Below, in pieces: positions 35,001-48,600 of a stretch of DNA of 64,000 nucleotides; the stretch's first letter is position 1; each line of letters opens with the position of its first letter. The stretch is from assembly GCA_030077755.1 (NCBI GenBank), contig JAQJZZ010000011.1, forward strand, positions 1,612,001 to 1,676,000. Direction: 5' to 3'. The translations under genes were made by a program, and so were the position numbers. This stretch comes from Filosporella fistucella. Its lineage: Eukaryota; Ascomycota; Leotiomycetes; Helotiales. Below the pieces are notes generated by a model. That model was not told the origin of the DNA and ran no database searches. It saw nothing but the letters and a program-made list of their open reading frames with translations.

Positions 35001-37477
35001 AGATGGGTCCAGCATAGAGCGACCTTCGTCACCCTCTTCGGTCTCTAGGATGACATCCTTATGACTGCGTCGGCTTGCAAGGCTTTGCTGTCTGGAGTGA
35101 TCAAAGGCAGATCGTTTGCCATTGACGTGCACTCCCTCGGTCTGGACATTCTTGCCATCCTGTTGGATATGATCAAGCTCATACAGAAGGTTATCTAACT
35201 TCCCAAGACTCCGTTGACGTTCGACTACGTGCTCCAAACGGTCTATCTCGCGCTGCATGAGTTCTGCATCCTGGTCGGCCTCGGCAAGTCGCTCCTCCAG
35301 AGTGGAGATGTAATCCTCACATGCTGCTTCGTTCTCTCGAACACGTGCGATCTCCTTTCTCAACTCCATCACAATTGCTGAATTCTTCTCCTCTCCAGAC
35401 GTATGTCCGTCAAGTTTTGCCTCCAAGTCGTGAAGGTAATTTTCCGTGCTTGATTCGCGGTCAATCAGCTTCTGTAAGCGAGCTTGAAGCTGTTGATTAA
35501 CCGTCTCCACATAGGCACATTTTGTCTCCCTCTCTAGCAATGTCGTTTCGCAGTTCGATAATGATGATCTTGTGCTTGAAAGTGACTGCTCGAGAGTCTG
35601 AATGGTCTTTTCATACTCGAGGACGACCTGCTCCACTGCTTCCGCAAATGAATTGGATCGCTTCAAACGTTCGGTAGCGCTATCGCCCAACGTATCTTCG
35701 AAAGCTTGATTATCGGCGAGCTCGCTATCACGGGCCTTTGCCATCTCAGAGATGAGTTTCGCATGACGTTGACTGAGAGCAGTGTAGTTTTCCTGTGTGT
35801 CGAGCAGCTGATTTTGAAGCTCGACCTCTCGTTCATTTTGGCGCTCAGGCCTCTCGATGGTGGGCCCACCTCGACGATCTCCACCACGCTCGGTGCTTCG
35901 GATCTGCTCTCGAAGAAAGGCGACCTCTGCTTTTAGGCGCTCGATAAGGGCATGCTTGTCACTCTCATCTGACACCTGTTGGATTCGTGGTTTGCTCTGG
36001 ATTGCACGGGCTCTTTGAGCATATTGTACCGTGTTTAACGTTTCGCTCAGATGGAACTCGGCTGGGGTCACACATGCGATCATATACGTAATCGCATTGC
36101 CACCAAGGGAGTCTTGGAGCAGTCGAGTGAGCTTCGAGTCTCGATATGAGACATGGGATCCAGCTTGGCGTGATGAGAGCTGTGAAATAACCTTCCCCAA
36201 GCTTGCGAGCCCAGCATTGATCGATATGCCTTCCTTAGCACGTTCGCCTTGAGCACCTGTGTTCTTTAATCTTTCACTCCCAGCTAGATCAACAAAATGA
36301 AGTTTGCTATCAATGGTGACCATTGTGTCAGCACCAGTCATCGCCTCTAACGGCACCGAAAACCGCTTTTCAGCACCCTGGGCCGTTTGCAACTTGCTCT
36401 TGCGCTGGACCAAGTTTAGGCTGAAGACTGCGTGAGAACGTGATGATTTAGCATTGATAGCAGTGGAGTCAGTCTGACGGATCATGGAACCAAAGTTGAG
36501 GGCCGCCATCAGGTCTTCGACGGAATTGATCTCAACCTGATGTAAACCAGTTAACAGAATATGACCTTTCACATCTTCTCGTATTGTGACATTCCCTCGC
36601 TCGTTCAGTGGCACCCCTTCTGGGACAAGGAGATCGCGGAGTTGCTCGTTATAAATCTCAACATAGGTTGCCTTCAAAGTCCATGTTCTCTCGGCATTCT
36701 TTGCCAACATCGCAGCAGCGTTGGTTGAGTACCTGGTCGGGGTTCTTAATCCTGACATGGAGTTTCTGTTATTTTGTTTTGGGCCTTCGAGCTTTTCGAA
36801 TAAAGCAGTAGCAGCGCGTGGGATAACACCTGATATGGAAACTTCAATCAGCAAATGTCGTGAAGCACAAGGACATTCGCATCCAACATGATGACAATAT
36901 CATGAGGGGATGCAACTTACCCATTATTTCAAGGTTCCCTTGTTCCAGTGGTCCGGAGGTACCCATGGTGTATGATTTGCCCGCGCCAGATTGGCCGTAT
37001 GCCAACATCGACACATTGTAGCCTTGGACGAACGCATTAGTACTCTCCACCAAATAATCCCATATGCCTTCCTGGGTAACATCTTCGGCGAAGACTCTGT
37101 CGAATACGAACAGTTTGCGTCCCTGCGGAGAATCAATCGCTAGACTGGTCGGCGATGTGACTTGCACCATGGAGCGCTGAAATCTCTGGGGAATGAGTTC
37201 GAATCCAGGATCGGTAGATTTGAGTGGTGGTCGCACACGAACCGCTGCATTCAAGAATTAGTCGCTGGGTACGCTTGTTGAACTGAGGGAGGTTCCTCAA
37301 CATACCAACTTTCACTGACGTCTTCCCATCCTCATCTGAAGCCCTGCTGCTACCTCCGAATCCTCCACCAACTTTGCTCGTCATGCTCATGCGACTGTTC
37401 GTCCTAGGCGGCCTCATCATTGCGCTCACCGGCCGAGGGGGAACACCCGAAGGCGAACCAGGCGGAGAGCTGGCCAT
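32053..37477 (-). CDS. Kinesin-4-type motor protein with long coiled coil
   Basis: Four minus-strand exons in phase: 37477-37306, 37244-36921, 36829-32703, 32652-32053, giving 1,740 aa. A Pro/Ser-rich lead (about 55 residues) precedes the motor: VKVAVRVRPP, P-loop AYGQSGAGKSYTMG (about residues 138-151), switch I NAKSSRSHAVFSL, switch II HFVDLAGSERLKNTGAQGER, then KEGISINAGLASLGKVISQL and YRDSKLTRLLQDSLGG. These last blocks match the kinesin-4 (KIF4/KIF21, Aspergillus KipD) class. The rest is predicted coiled coil with an acidic gap, then a Pro-rich linker and a final coiled coil ending in a lysine cluster (SKKKKKGSLNCF). Expected role: plus-end motor regulating microtubule length or transport in hyphae or the spindle. 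The P-loop Ser-Ala pair replaces the commoner Thr-Gly/Ser. Confidence 0.94.
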
Positions 37478-40327
37478 CGCTCTGTAGATGCCCTCGTTGC
37501 GACAAAATGTTGTTATAGAGGGACAGTAATATCGTGCTGTTGTGTGATGATGTTGTGTTTGTTTTTCTGACTAAAGTGGCAGTTTAAGACCCAGACGCGG
37601 ATAGATAGAGGATTGATCGAGAAAGAATCTACACTACAGAGTAGATGTCATGTCTCGACTTGGTGAAGGTCTCGGGTCTCTCCTATTCCTCAAGGATGCA
37701 CCCTTGCAAATTGCAATGTCGCGTCTCGGAGCAAAATAATTGGCTGTAGACTTGTTATTGTTTGTTTGCAAGAATAGCAGCTGCGAGTGACTGGATTTAG
37801 TCGTATGCGCGCGTTGATTAGGTATTATGAAGGCGTAAAAGTGAATTGAATGTCGGCCAAGGACTGTATTTGGTTATTAGGAGTAGAGAAGGGTCCAAAT
37901 GCGACCGAAAACGCGACGAGCTGGAATAAAGGTGGTGAAAAGGGGGGAGGGGAGGGTGATGAGAGGAGGAGGATGAGTATGCGGATCGAGGAGGTCAAGC
38001 AGTCAGGAGAAAAATAAACGGGCCCGGACAATTGAGGTGTGAATTGGAAGGACCTGAGTTCCAGGTTGGTTGTTGGTTGTTGCTCGTTCCTTGGGATAAA
38101 GCAGCACTGGGACAAATACCTGTGAGCGGGAAGAGAGGGGGTGGGAGACAAAGGTAGATTGGTAGTCAAAAGCCCTGGCTGCTTTATTATTCCTCCGAAG
38201 TCCCCTTGGCTTGGCCCCTTTTTCTTTCCAGGCCAGGTACCTACATGAGAAGGTTTGGGTTTAGTTCGGTTTAAGTCAAGCGGCTAGCCAAAGCGGACAC
38301 GCGGGATATGTCTGTAGTACATTCCCTACCCGCTTCACTCTGCTCTCTTATCGCTGTCTTCAAGTGATACGAAGATTACATGGACCGAATTGAAGTGAAT
38401 TCGAATTTGAACTGAAATGATCTGACCTGACCTGAACTGAACCAAAGTGCCTGGGCTGATTGACACTACCTCCGCACTCCTCCTGTATCCGTGGAGAGTC
38501 AGTCAAGCAAGAGACGAGACCAAACACAGTATGATTATACTAAAGGTCTAAGACCAACCGAGCCTTAAACACCATTATCTGAGTATCGACACGCCTTTTG
38601 TGCTAATTGAAGATAATCTACCTGATGTCATCTTGAATGGATCCTACGCACTTTTCAACCAGTGTACAAGCACCTTACTCCGTCCTCGCTGTGCAAAACA
38701 CAGTCCAATCAATAATTTTCCGTGAAAGCATTCATATCCTCATGTTATCAGTTTGTAATACGGGGACTAATAAATAAGGATGAGGGAATGCTTGGCTATA
38801 AAATCAATGCGCGTACGTTATTTCATCTCCAATGAACTTTGTCCTATGATGTCTTTCCAGCAAGATATATATCAACCTCATTTTCTACCTTGCCTACCTA
38901 GTCAGCAGAACAGAGCACTCAATAACGCTACCCAGCTCACCAGTGGTTAACTATTGTCCAGATACCGAGACTCATTTACCATATTCAAGGAATCAGATGC
39001 TTCAGCACGTCTTATACGGGGCTGTTTCCCAACCAGACCTGATTCCCACAGGCTTGCTGAGGTATGACATAACCACAAGCAACGCTTTGCAAAGATCAGA
39101 CCCAAGAGCCTTTTAATTTCAAAATCCTCTGCAGCTTTCTGAATGTGGCGCCCAGCTAGTGAAGAGGGTACTCTGAAGCCTGGTCATGGTCCCCAGAGCA
39201 TGTATTCCCGAAGTCCACAAGACTCTTACTCTCGATTTTCGTTCCACAAGTGGATGACAGAGTACGAGTACCATGGTTGTCGATGATCCGAGCCAGGGTT
39301 GAAGAATTCAGCGTTGCCGCTCGCATCAAATACATGCTTCCAGAGAATCACCGCTGGCTATGCTATTTGCCGGCTTTGAGAATAGTTTGCAAGCTTTAAT
39401 TCGGCGAACTACAATTACCTACACTGGAAGAAATCTGTCCTTCTCCGTAAAATCTCTCCGAGAATCCGAGTGACGAGATCCCAACCTCAAGTACACGAAA
39501 TGGTGAAGCCTGTTAAATTTCCCGACGGCATTTCTGCACGGACCTTCTACCTCCATTGCCCTCGGATGGTGCGTGGTGGTGGTTGTGCGCTCAAATTAAG
39601 CGCAACGCTCATCGCGCGGGTGGCACCGTGTAGACTTATGCCCAGCTTGTTCAGCGTGTGATAGTGGCTCAAGGAATTGATATATTCCCTCTTCTTCTGG
39701 ATTACTGCCATGATTCGTCAGCCTAGCCAGGCCATGAAGCTTATGAACTACCAACGCAGCTCCAACTCATAGGGATAGGGATAAATGCCGAGGACAGGAG
39801 TGGATAATGTGGGAGTCCCAGCCTGTAGCCCCATCCCCTTCCTTGTCTGCTTGTCTGGTCTGCTAGACTGCAGTACGTTGATATGCTGGATAAAGTGTGT
39901 TCCAAATGCAAGCAGGTCAAAGCACCAGACACATGTCATCCCATATTGCTCTATTCAACAACTTCCTTCCTCATCTACAAATAGGCTCCAAGGAATTAAC
40001 GGCCAGGCTCACCACACCTGGATGAATATTCGAAGAGCTTGTGAAGAAAGACAAGAGAACCGAGTCTTCCCAACTATGTAACTGTTCCTGAGGTGCTTTT
40101 TGCTTACCGACAGACTTGCGTTGCTTCCGGCTGCCCCTACCTGCTCCGCCTGTCTGTTCGGGCTCAAGACATGCGATTGCAATCGGAGGATTCAGATCTG
40201 CTTTGTCGTCCCGGAAGAATATCATGCCTCTAACATTTAGAGTGAGCCACTAGGCACGATGCCGCAAAACCTGGTCATTAGCGTATCATCAATTCTCAGT
40301 CATGGCCATGCCAATTTGTCAATTGCT
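37478..40327. other. 2.8-kb intergenic region
   Basis: Shared flank of the kinesin (5') and ORC6 (3') genes. It contains a degenerate TGAAC/TGACC-type low-complexity stretch around 38385-38450. A minus-strand ATG frame at 40225-39971 (84 aa, basic, with a gtaagc donor inside) could be a small gene, but I cannot support it. Nothing else recognisable. Confidence 0.45.
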
Positions 40328-41537
40328 CTAAATTTCTAGGTCCATACGATCGTCTGTTGCTTCCGGGGCCAGATTATCAAGCCTTGCGATCATCTCTAGA
40401 CGCCATTTCTCATAAGAGTCCTTCTTGCTTTTAGACAAGTAGTCATACCTCTCTTGATACATTGACCCAGGCCGACCATCTACCCTCCTTGGTGATATCT
40501 CTTCCTCGTTGATCCCTTCATCATTCGAGAGCTCCTGTCCTTGGTCCAGCTCAGAAATAGTTTCTCCTTCTACACCACCACCTTCCGTGATATTCTTGAA
40601 CCAATCCAATTGCCTCCATTCTTTGGCAACAATTTCCTTACGCCACTCGTTTACGTCTTTTTCATCCACCACTTCCCAGCCGATCCACCCTTCTTGCCCT
40701 TCGCCCACTCTAGAGAGAATGGCAGCATCCTCGCGAACACCAGCTAGAATATCCCTGACTAGTTTCTTCCTTTGCAAGTTCTCTTTACCTTGCTCGGCGC
40801 GACCTCTCATTTTGACAACCACAAAGAACCATACTGCAGCGATTAAGCCTGGTAGTTTGCCAACTCTCTCCACATTATTTCCATTCGACGCCAGCAAAGT
40901 CAACACGCTTTCGACACCGGCAAGCACATGTGGTATTGCTTTTGGGGTATCTAGCTTTTGACATAGCAGTCGGACACTTGGAATCACCCATTTAGGGACA
41001 ATCTCAGACCTATGTTGGTTGGCTGCAAATCGAAGTCCTCGTCTTGGCGTTCTGTGGTTCGTTTGGAAGCCTTCGAGGCTCTTCTCCTTGGTCGGCGTAG
41101 AACGCTGGCGTACAGGTCCCGAAGTTTCGGATTTAGATTTTGCAGGAGCAATACGCTGTGTACGCTGTCTGGCAGAGGCTAATACCAGGGTACGATCGAA
41201 ATATGAATAAAGCTTGGTATAGATGCGAGGGGGGATGGGAGGTCGCGGTTCAATGGGAGGCAAGTCAAGAGTAGTCTTGAGTCTATAGGGATTAGAGCAT
41301 GTCAGAAGTCCTCTGTGATGACAAAAACTAGATATAGGCCGAGGAGGTACGTTACCTCTCGCAAGCTAGATTGGCACACGCGTAAGTGCGAGCAGCTTCT
41401 TCATCCGTCTTCAAATTGCTACATTTGTTGCGCGATTGTGCAAGAAGGGATGCTGCCAGTTCCAGCAATTCAGGTGGCAGCAATCCCGAGTTGCGCGGAA
41501 TCAGGCTTTCGAGCGCGTGTTCGATGGGGCGATTCAT
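40328..41537 (-). CDS. ORC6: Origin recognition complex subunit 6
   Basis: Two minus-strand exons, 41537-41356 and 41282-40328, join in phase 2 and give 378 aa, a normal length for fungal ORC6. The N-terminal region has the ORC6 helical (TFIIB/cyclin-like) fold text MNRPIEHALESLIPRNSG, ARTYACANLACERLKTTLDL and PPIEPRPPIPPRIYTKLYSY. A Ser/Lys-rich linker with SPR/TP-like sites follows, then a second helical domain (PKWVIPSVRLLCQKLDTPKA, GLIAAVWFFVVVKMRGR) and an acidic C-terminus ending RMDLEI. ORC6 is part of the six-subunit complex that loads the MCM helicase at replication origins in the nucleus, and is the least conserved subunit. The TP-rich linker suggests CDK regulation as in yeast, by inference. 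Confidence 0.87.
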
Positions 41538-43185
41538 ATTCGTGCTGTTGTTGTCCTAGAGCGACACCGAACGAAAGCTCAACAATATTGGTAGGCAGGT
41601 AAGGTTGGCGCGCGCAGGCTCGCGGCTGCGTCCGTCTCCATTCGTGAGGTACTCTGCCTATGGCGGGGATCAATCACGCAGTCACGTGTCTGCTAATCAA
41701 ATGCGTCCAGGGGACCTCCCTTAATACCACTCAATCGAAGGTAAGGTAGAAACCTCCTTATCTCGAAAAGTGAACGGAGAAAGACAGCTTGACTGGATCA
41801 CCTTTAATCATACGCATCAGTCATTAGCTACTTATAAGTATCTTCCTTTGGATCGGTGCAAAGTTTCATTGCATGCGCGGATCATTGCGTTCATTTTAGC
41901 GTTACTACACGCAATACGGATGGAGCTACTTGAATGAGGCTTCACTTTATCTAGCTATTATAAATACATATTTGGCATTTCCGACGTACAGCTAGCATGC
42001 TTGGCTATATTTAATCTTCAATGGAGTCTACCCATCTTGAATATAACTCGAAATGTTGCTTATATCATGAATCATTGTGTGCTGCTCCTCTATTTCCTAC
42101 TTCTTGCCTCTTGGTGGCATTTTTAGCTTCCTGGCATAATTATCACAAAAGGAATCTGAAAACAGACGCCTCCAGACACTCTGCTAGCATTGGTGTAGCA
42201 AGTATTGGTCATGCATAAGTTACTAGTGCCACCGACACATATTTTATCTCCTGAGCACAGTGTCACTGCGAAGTGTCAGCTTTGTACTTCACAGGAGGAA
42301 TTCGATAATCGAACAAATTGAAATATGCCAAGGAAGCTGTTAGCAGCCGCTTCACAGCATATATGGGAAAGCAGCACAGAGAGCTATTGAAAAGTAGAGT
42401 GAGATGAAGAAGCAGCACCTTTCACCAGAGGGAATATTTCCCGGGCTAGATCGCTTCTATGTCCCACTTAGCGCCTGGTAATACTGCATCGGACACACCG
42501 AAGATGGATCTTTGTCCAGATACCCGTAAGAATCGAAATATGGAGCTATTATTGTTATCAGATGTCAGATCTGATGGCGGCCTGCTACGATAGCTGACAA
42601 GCTCTTTAAAACTGACCCTTAAAAAATGGGTCACGGTAACATGTTTAAGTATTGATCCGAGAATTGCGGGAGCATTATTCAACTTCAGACTTACTAGATG
42701 ATCCTTCGTCTGGGATTTGGACACACGAGGGGTTGTTTCAGAACACAAGCATACAAAAGCAAAAGATCATCCACATCAATGAGACCAGCGCTCTTGATCT
42801 GGTATTTAGCAACGAAGCGAGCCTCTGCAACACAAAGATAGTAACAACAGACAGATACCGACGAACTGAGTGGAAATCCGAATCTGTAAGTTTTGTACGA
42901 CACTGGAAGCAGAACTCCAGTCGCGGGAGCTACAAAATTTACCTTAACATCTTTGCGAAGACCGGCCAAATTGCGCTCCACAGGTATACTCGCAAATCGA
43001 AGACCTAGAGAAGTGGCACAGAATTAGGTCGCAATGCAGTCAACAACTTGAGAAACCCTGACCTCCATGGCATCGAGGCTTGGACCACAACATGTTGAAG
43101 AGATGTTGAAATCTGAACTGGTACCTTCGTAGTCGCGAATGCACATGCAATAGGGCATTAACAGTAAATATTGGCTGCTCTGACC
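41538..43185. other. 1.6-kb intergenic region
   Basis: Upstream of ORC6 and downstream of the SDR gene. Frames at 42981-42694 (-) and 42652-43008 (+) overlap one another and show no domain. No RNA gene recognised. Confidence 0.4.
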
Positions 43186-44239
43186 TCATCCCAGTTTTCC
43201 TGGCACGAATGGATGCCCAGCGCTAAGGCCACCATCAACAGCCCAAGCCTGGCCATTAACGTAGCTGCTTTCTTCACTCCCTAAAAACAAGGCTACCCGG
43301 GCAACCTCATCTGCATGCGCACCTCTTCGAAGAGGGTTGAGCTGTCCAATCTTGCTCTGGGTCCCTCGAGCTCTGGCAGCTTGATACATTGGTGCTGTCA
43401 TGCCGGTTTCAATTACGCCTGGACATATTGCATTTACTCGAATACCAGTCCCCGCCAGCTGATATGAAAGAGTTTGTGCAAGAGAAATCACGCCTGATTT
43501 AGAAGCAGAGTAATCACTTGAACCAGCATTTGACCGAAGCCCAGCTACCGATGCAGTGGCCACTATGCTTCCCGAGGGAAACTTTTTATCGGTAGATGTT
43601 AACATCATAGCAGGCGCCGCATATTTTGCTGCCAGATGTACGCTGGGGATGTTAGAGCTGCTACAACAGGATCAAAATGACGAGCATTTACCTCACGACG
43701 TTGGTTTTTAAAGTGCCCAAGAACTCCTCTGCTGTGATATCTGTAAAAATTTTGGGCTGTCCAACAACTCCAGCATTCGCAAAGAAAATATCCAGGCGCC
43801 CATAAGTTTTGACAGCGTCATCAACGACTTCCTTCACAGCCTTATCGTCGGATGCGTCGAATTTCCTGGTGTGAACTCGGACATCTGGATATAGTGCGGC
43901 AAGTTCACGCCTGTGTGTCTCGAGGTTCGAATCATTAAAATCGCAGATGTAGATGGCCCTCGCTCCATTTTGTGCGAATTGATGTGCTGAAGCTCTTCCA
44001 ATTCCAAGGGCAGAATTGGTGCCTTGAGTATCGGATTAGGAAATATCAGAGGGCAGGAATCGTAGAATGGACCGACCTGTCACGATCACCACTTTGCCTT
44101 TCACCCTGGGGCCATTGGAATCAGGAGCAATCTTTTTCAAGACAGGGATATTTTCAAAGTTGCCCAAATCCTCGATTGGGGATACCAGTTGTTCGCTGAG
44201 AGCTGCTAGCCGTCTTCTTGCTGTTGATTGGTCCGGCAT
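43186..44239 (-). CDS. Short-chain dehydrogenase/reductase (SDR)
   Basis: Three minus-strand exons in phase: 44239-44077, 44022-43692, 43642-43186, giving 316 aa. After a leader of about 45 residues comes the Rossmann start GKVVIVTGTNSALGIGRAS (cofactor loop TG-x-GIG), YICDFNDSNLE with an Asp favouring NAD(H), DIFFANAG, then the catalytic triad: Ser196 in TASVAG, Tyr209 and Lys213 in YSASKSG, followed by RVNAICPGVIETGM and GQAWAVDGGLSAGHP. It should oxidise or reduce an alcohol/ketone; the substrate is unknown. The N-terminal extension before the Rossmann fold is longer than in minimal SDRs and could be a targeting or folding extension. ATG 44239 is preferred; the frame stays open upstream to 44512, but there it reads as low-complexity leader. 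Confidence 0.9.
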
Positions 44240-45622
44240 GACGTAGGTAATTGAAGGGAAATAGAACGCAGAATGGAGGAGAGAGTAAGAGGGAAACAGA
44301 TGAAGGGAAAGGGTCGTTACAGGAGGACAGAGTGGTTCGAAGGTAATGGAAATGTCGTTCCCAGTATGATTTATAATATAATGATCGTATATCGGAATGG
44401 TTGGGGAAAACGCATTTGGGAAGGGGAGGTGAGGTGGAGGTAGGGTAGGTAAGTATGTACCGCTCTGTCGTGTCAGCCGGGAACGATGTGCGGGGAAGCT
44501 TGAGCTTGACAAGCAGGCCGAGGTAAGAGAATGGAAAGGGAAAGGGAAAGGGTACTACTCGTATACACTTGCACTAAGTGGGTATTCAATATATCTACGG
44601 TACTGTGCGTACTCGAAGTACTGTATGGGTAGTATGCGTCGTTTTGGCAATTTAGGATTATAGGTCTATTGTAATTAGTGTTGATTTCATACAATAATCA
44701 ATCATTGATGGAGGAGCTGAAAAAGAGACCTGCTAACGGGTGAGAGTGAGTGGGCGGAGCGGACCTCGAGTTGTAAGTAGACGTCCAGTACTTGGGTAGG
44801 TACGCTCGGTACGGTAAGCTGGGTAGGTACCCAGTACCTACCCGTTACTGTACAATGGAAACCGCCCATACCCTGAGGTGCCTATCCTATCCTATGCTTT
44901 GGAATCCACAACGAGCAATCGAGCATCCTCTTCAGGACTTACCGAGCCACTTCATGCATACCCGCGTAGGTCTTGGTATATATATATTTTGACATAACGA
45001 ACTTTGACGTATTCTATATGCGCGATGTGTGCCTCCAGAAGCAACAGGATTCAGACTGTAATTTTACGAGTCATCAGATATTTTGCAGAGGTCACTGAAT
45101 TGAATGGCAGGAACGGAAGGAGGTAAGGTATATTGGCCTTGTGGCCGTCTTTCGATAGGATCCTCGGATTCACTCTATCGTGTAAGTACCCATTGTGCTC
45201 CCTCTTATAAGAAGGATGCAAAAAATCTTGCTCTCAACCCGCAAATAATCTCATCTCTAGGCAACTAGGCCCGTCTAAACCATTCTCTACCATCTTCGCA
45301 TCACCCGTGACATTTCATGGCCCATAGATAGTTTTGGGACATGGTCACAAAAACCTAGCGTCATAAGACGCGGGAATACGTGCTTGGGATTCTCTCATCC
45401 TGCTGACGATTGCGAGATGCAGAGGTCCTCTGAATATCGGAGAAGATTTTGACACCATTTTGTAATGGAAAAGAATTGTATTGAAACTTTAAGTATCAAA
45501 ATATCCCATGACGCATTTTCGATCAAGTAACTGCTGCCCACATTTATATCGACTTGCAATTTCGAACTGATAGAGTCACGGTCACGGTGCTTGTTTTACG
45601 CGAGGCTGCTCTCGCCAACAGG
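44240..45622. other. Divergent intergenic region between SDR and TBC genes
   Basis: Both flanking genes point outward, so this 1.4 kb holds two promoters. It contains repeats of ggtaggtac/gtacccagtac type around 44795-44850. No gene or RNA recognised. Confidence 0.5.
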
Positions 45623-48600
45623 ATGACGACTATCATTGCGAACACTGACCTCTCCCCAGACCTCACCCTCCACCACCTATACTCTTTTTGCAATCCCGCT
45701 TTCACAGAAGCTTGCTTCGTCTCATGCAAGTCAAAGGCCCTCTTTACAACTGCAAGGAGGCTATCTCAAGCTTCGTACCAATGGTTGTATGACGACAACT
45801 TCGAAGGCGCAATGGAATCTGGTTCTCTCAGAAGGACGTCCTCCAACGCGTCCCGCAACAGCCTGCAGTCGCAGACTATGCGGGTGAAGTCGAGAAAATA
45901 CTCTTCTTACATATCAAGCTCTGCGTCTTCTATCTCTGATAAATCGTTGACTTCCTTTCCCAGCTTCTCTCCAGAATCCCCAAAGGATTTATTGATCCCC
46001 TCCGCGACTGATGGAACGGGAAATGGCACACGAAAGTCTTCTTATCCTGCTTTATCTACTGTGGAGAGCTTGATAACATCTTTTCCATCGAACATCACTC
46101 GCAGTCGCGGCGCGCTCTTTGATGATGCGCCACTGGCCACACACAACATTCCGGGCTCAATACACCATGCGAACGACGAACACATCCAACGATTGATCGC
46201 ACGCAATGGGGCCATAGCTTTGGTTAGGCAGATCGCCGAAGATCTAGCCCAGCGAGATGCACAGATAGCTTCATTGAGGCGCAAGGCAGAAAGGAGGGAG
46301 CGGGCTCTTAGAAAAATCATCCTTGAATGTGGGATATCAAATCTGGATATGGAAACTCGGCTGCGTGCTCTTGAAGAGGAACGCAAATCACCGACAGATT
46401 CGATCAATGAAGGAGACTCGGGTAGCTTTGAACCTGGCTTAGAGGACCTCATGAGTGATGCGATGGCCGAAACCGTCGTAATGGCTGAGTCGTATGGAAC
46501 TGACAACGATGCAACAATTCGAGCTGTCGATAAGCTCAAGGCGTTGGAAGATAGGTCCATCTTGGCTCAAAGGGGCTGGAAGGATTATCTATGGGGAGGA
46601 ACCAGTAGGAAAGGTAGTCGAAGTAGCAGCGTTAATGGGGATCTGGCGAATGCTACAGACACGGCGAGAAGAGGCAGCACAGCTACTGGTCGAAAGTCAG
46701 TTCTCCAAAATGGTATTTTCCTACCTCCTGACGGCAATACTAGAAGTCCAAGTCGTGTTTCAAGTCACTCAGCTACTGCACTGGCATCAACACGGGATAG
46801 AAAGCCTTCATCGAGCCTGGCCACGCTGGCTCTTAAGTTAGTAGCTGGTACAACTTTCAATGGCCGGGATGTTGAAAACTCGGTGACGGGGCGTGGGCGA
46901 GCAAACAGTACAGGCACGACTCCACCAGGTCGAGCACCATCAACAGCAAGCGCAAGGACAACCATGTCAGCCAGAACTGCACCACCCAAACCAGTGGCAA
47001 AATCCATACCTGGCTCGCGTCGCCCTACAGGACCAACAAATATTGGGAATTCCAAGATGCCACCGGAGAGGTGGGATACGATGGGCTCCAGCCCTCAAAG
47101 CACTACGACACCTTCAAATGCCGATAATTACGGCCCAGTTGAGATGGACACAATTCTGCCTCCAGATGCTCAGCCACCAACTATCACTCAGATTTACAAC
47201 AATCCGTACAACCAAGAATTCCTTACAGATCGGTTTGGCTTTATTTACGACCAACGCCGGAAGAAAAGGCAGAGAGAGGCTGCCGAAAATATGCAGAAAA
47301 TCAAAAGGGGCAATAGGGTTGAAATGCTGAATAGTGCTCGGAATGGGGTTTCCCCAAGCCTGGTCGATTCTGATATCGATGTTGGCGACGACAGGCCCGA
47401 TACACCTGCCTCCAGCGAAGAGCGAGGGGAGGATGGAACACCAGCGAAGCGTTGGCAAGACTATCTCAAGATCGCTACTTTTCCAACAGAGCTTCTCTCG
47501 CATACGCCTTCAGGAAATCTGCCAGCTTTCGAAGTAATGGAAGGTGGTGAGGTACCTCGATCCCCGGGTACTATCACAACCGAAGAGAGGGGTTTTGTCC
47601 CATCAGTGGGGGTGGCAGCAACGCAGCCAGCTGTATCGGTTACTTCTGAGCATGCGACCATGTCTAAAGCAGTGGCTTTACTCCCACCTCCCACGGAACT
47701 TCCGCAAGAGGATACCGAACCGGTCAAATTGCTCTTAAAACAGCTGGGCGAGGTTCATGATTCGCTTCAACGTGAAAAGACTGTAAAGTGGAACGATTTT
47801 CTCAGAAAGGTTCGAGCAGAGAGAAAGCGGGATGGTGAGGCTGCTGCTGCTGCTGCTGCCCTTGCAGCTGATACACGATCACAACGGCCTGTCGCTATCA
47901 TGCCCGAGGCAACCTTGACGGACGGTGAAATGATTGGTGTAGCCGGTTTAGGAAATAAAGGAAAGGTCGGTCGTGCAAAGTGGAATGAATTTAAAGTCCT
48001 TGTCCTTGGTGGAATTCCTGTTGTGCATAGAGCGAAGATATGGGCCGAGTGTTCCGGAGCAGCCGCGTTGCGCATTCCAGGATACTACGATGATCTCGTC
48101 GCACACAGAGGAGGGGGTGATGATCCAACAATCGTGGCACAGATACAGATGGATATCAACCGCACGTTGACAGACAATATCTTCTTTAGAAAGGGTCCCG
48201 GGGTGGCCAAGCTCAGCGAAGTACTTCTGGCATATTCGCGAAGAAATGCCGAGGTGGGATATTGTCAAGGCATGAACCTCATAACCGCCTGCCTGCTACT
48301 CATTATGCCCACAGCCGAAGATGCTTTCTGGGTGTTGACCAGCATCATCGAGAACATCCTACCGCGAGGATATTACGATCATAGCCTTTTGGCATCTCGT
48401 GCCGATCAACAAGTACTTCGACAGTATGTTTCTGAAATCTTGCCGAAGCTGTCCGCACATTTGGATGAGCTCAGTATTGAACTCGAGGCCCTCACCTTTC
48501 AATGGTTCCTGAGCGTTTTCACTGATTGTCTATCCGCTGAAGCTCTGTTTCGCGTTTGGGACGTGGTATTTTGTTTCAATGACGGGAGCACCTTTTTGTT

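Noticed and set aside
37197..37206. tRNA-like B box GTTCGAATCC
   Set aside because: It lies inside kinesin exon 2 with no A box or cloverleaf around it.
44240..44512. Longer SDR N-terminus starting at 44512
   Set aside because: The frame is open but the extension is Ser/Pro/Leu/Tyr-rich leader-like sequence; the ATG at 44239 starts the conserved-looking protein.
45554..45622. Earlier start of the TBC gene at 45554
   Set aside because: The codon there is TTG; the first ATG in frame is at 45623.
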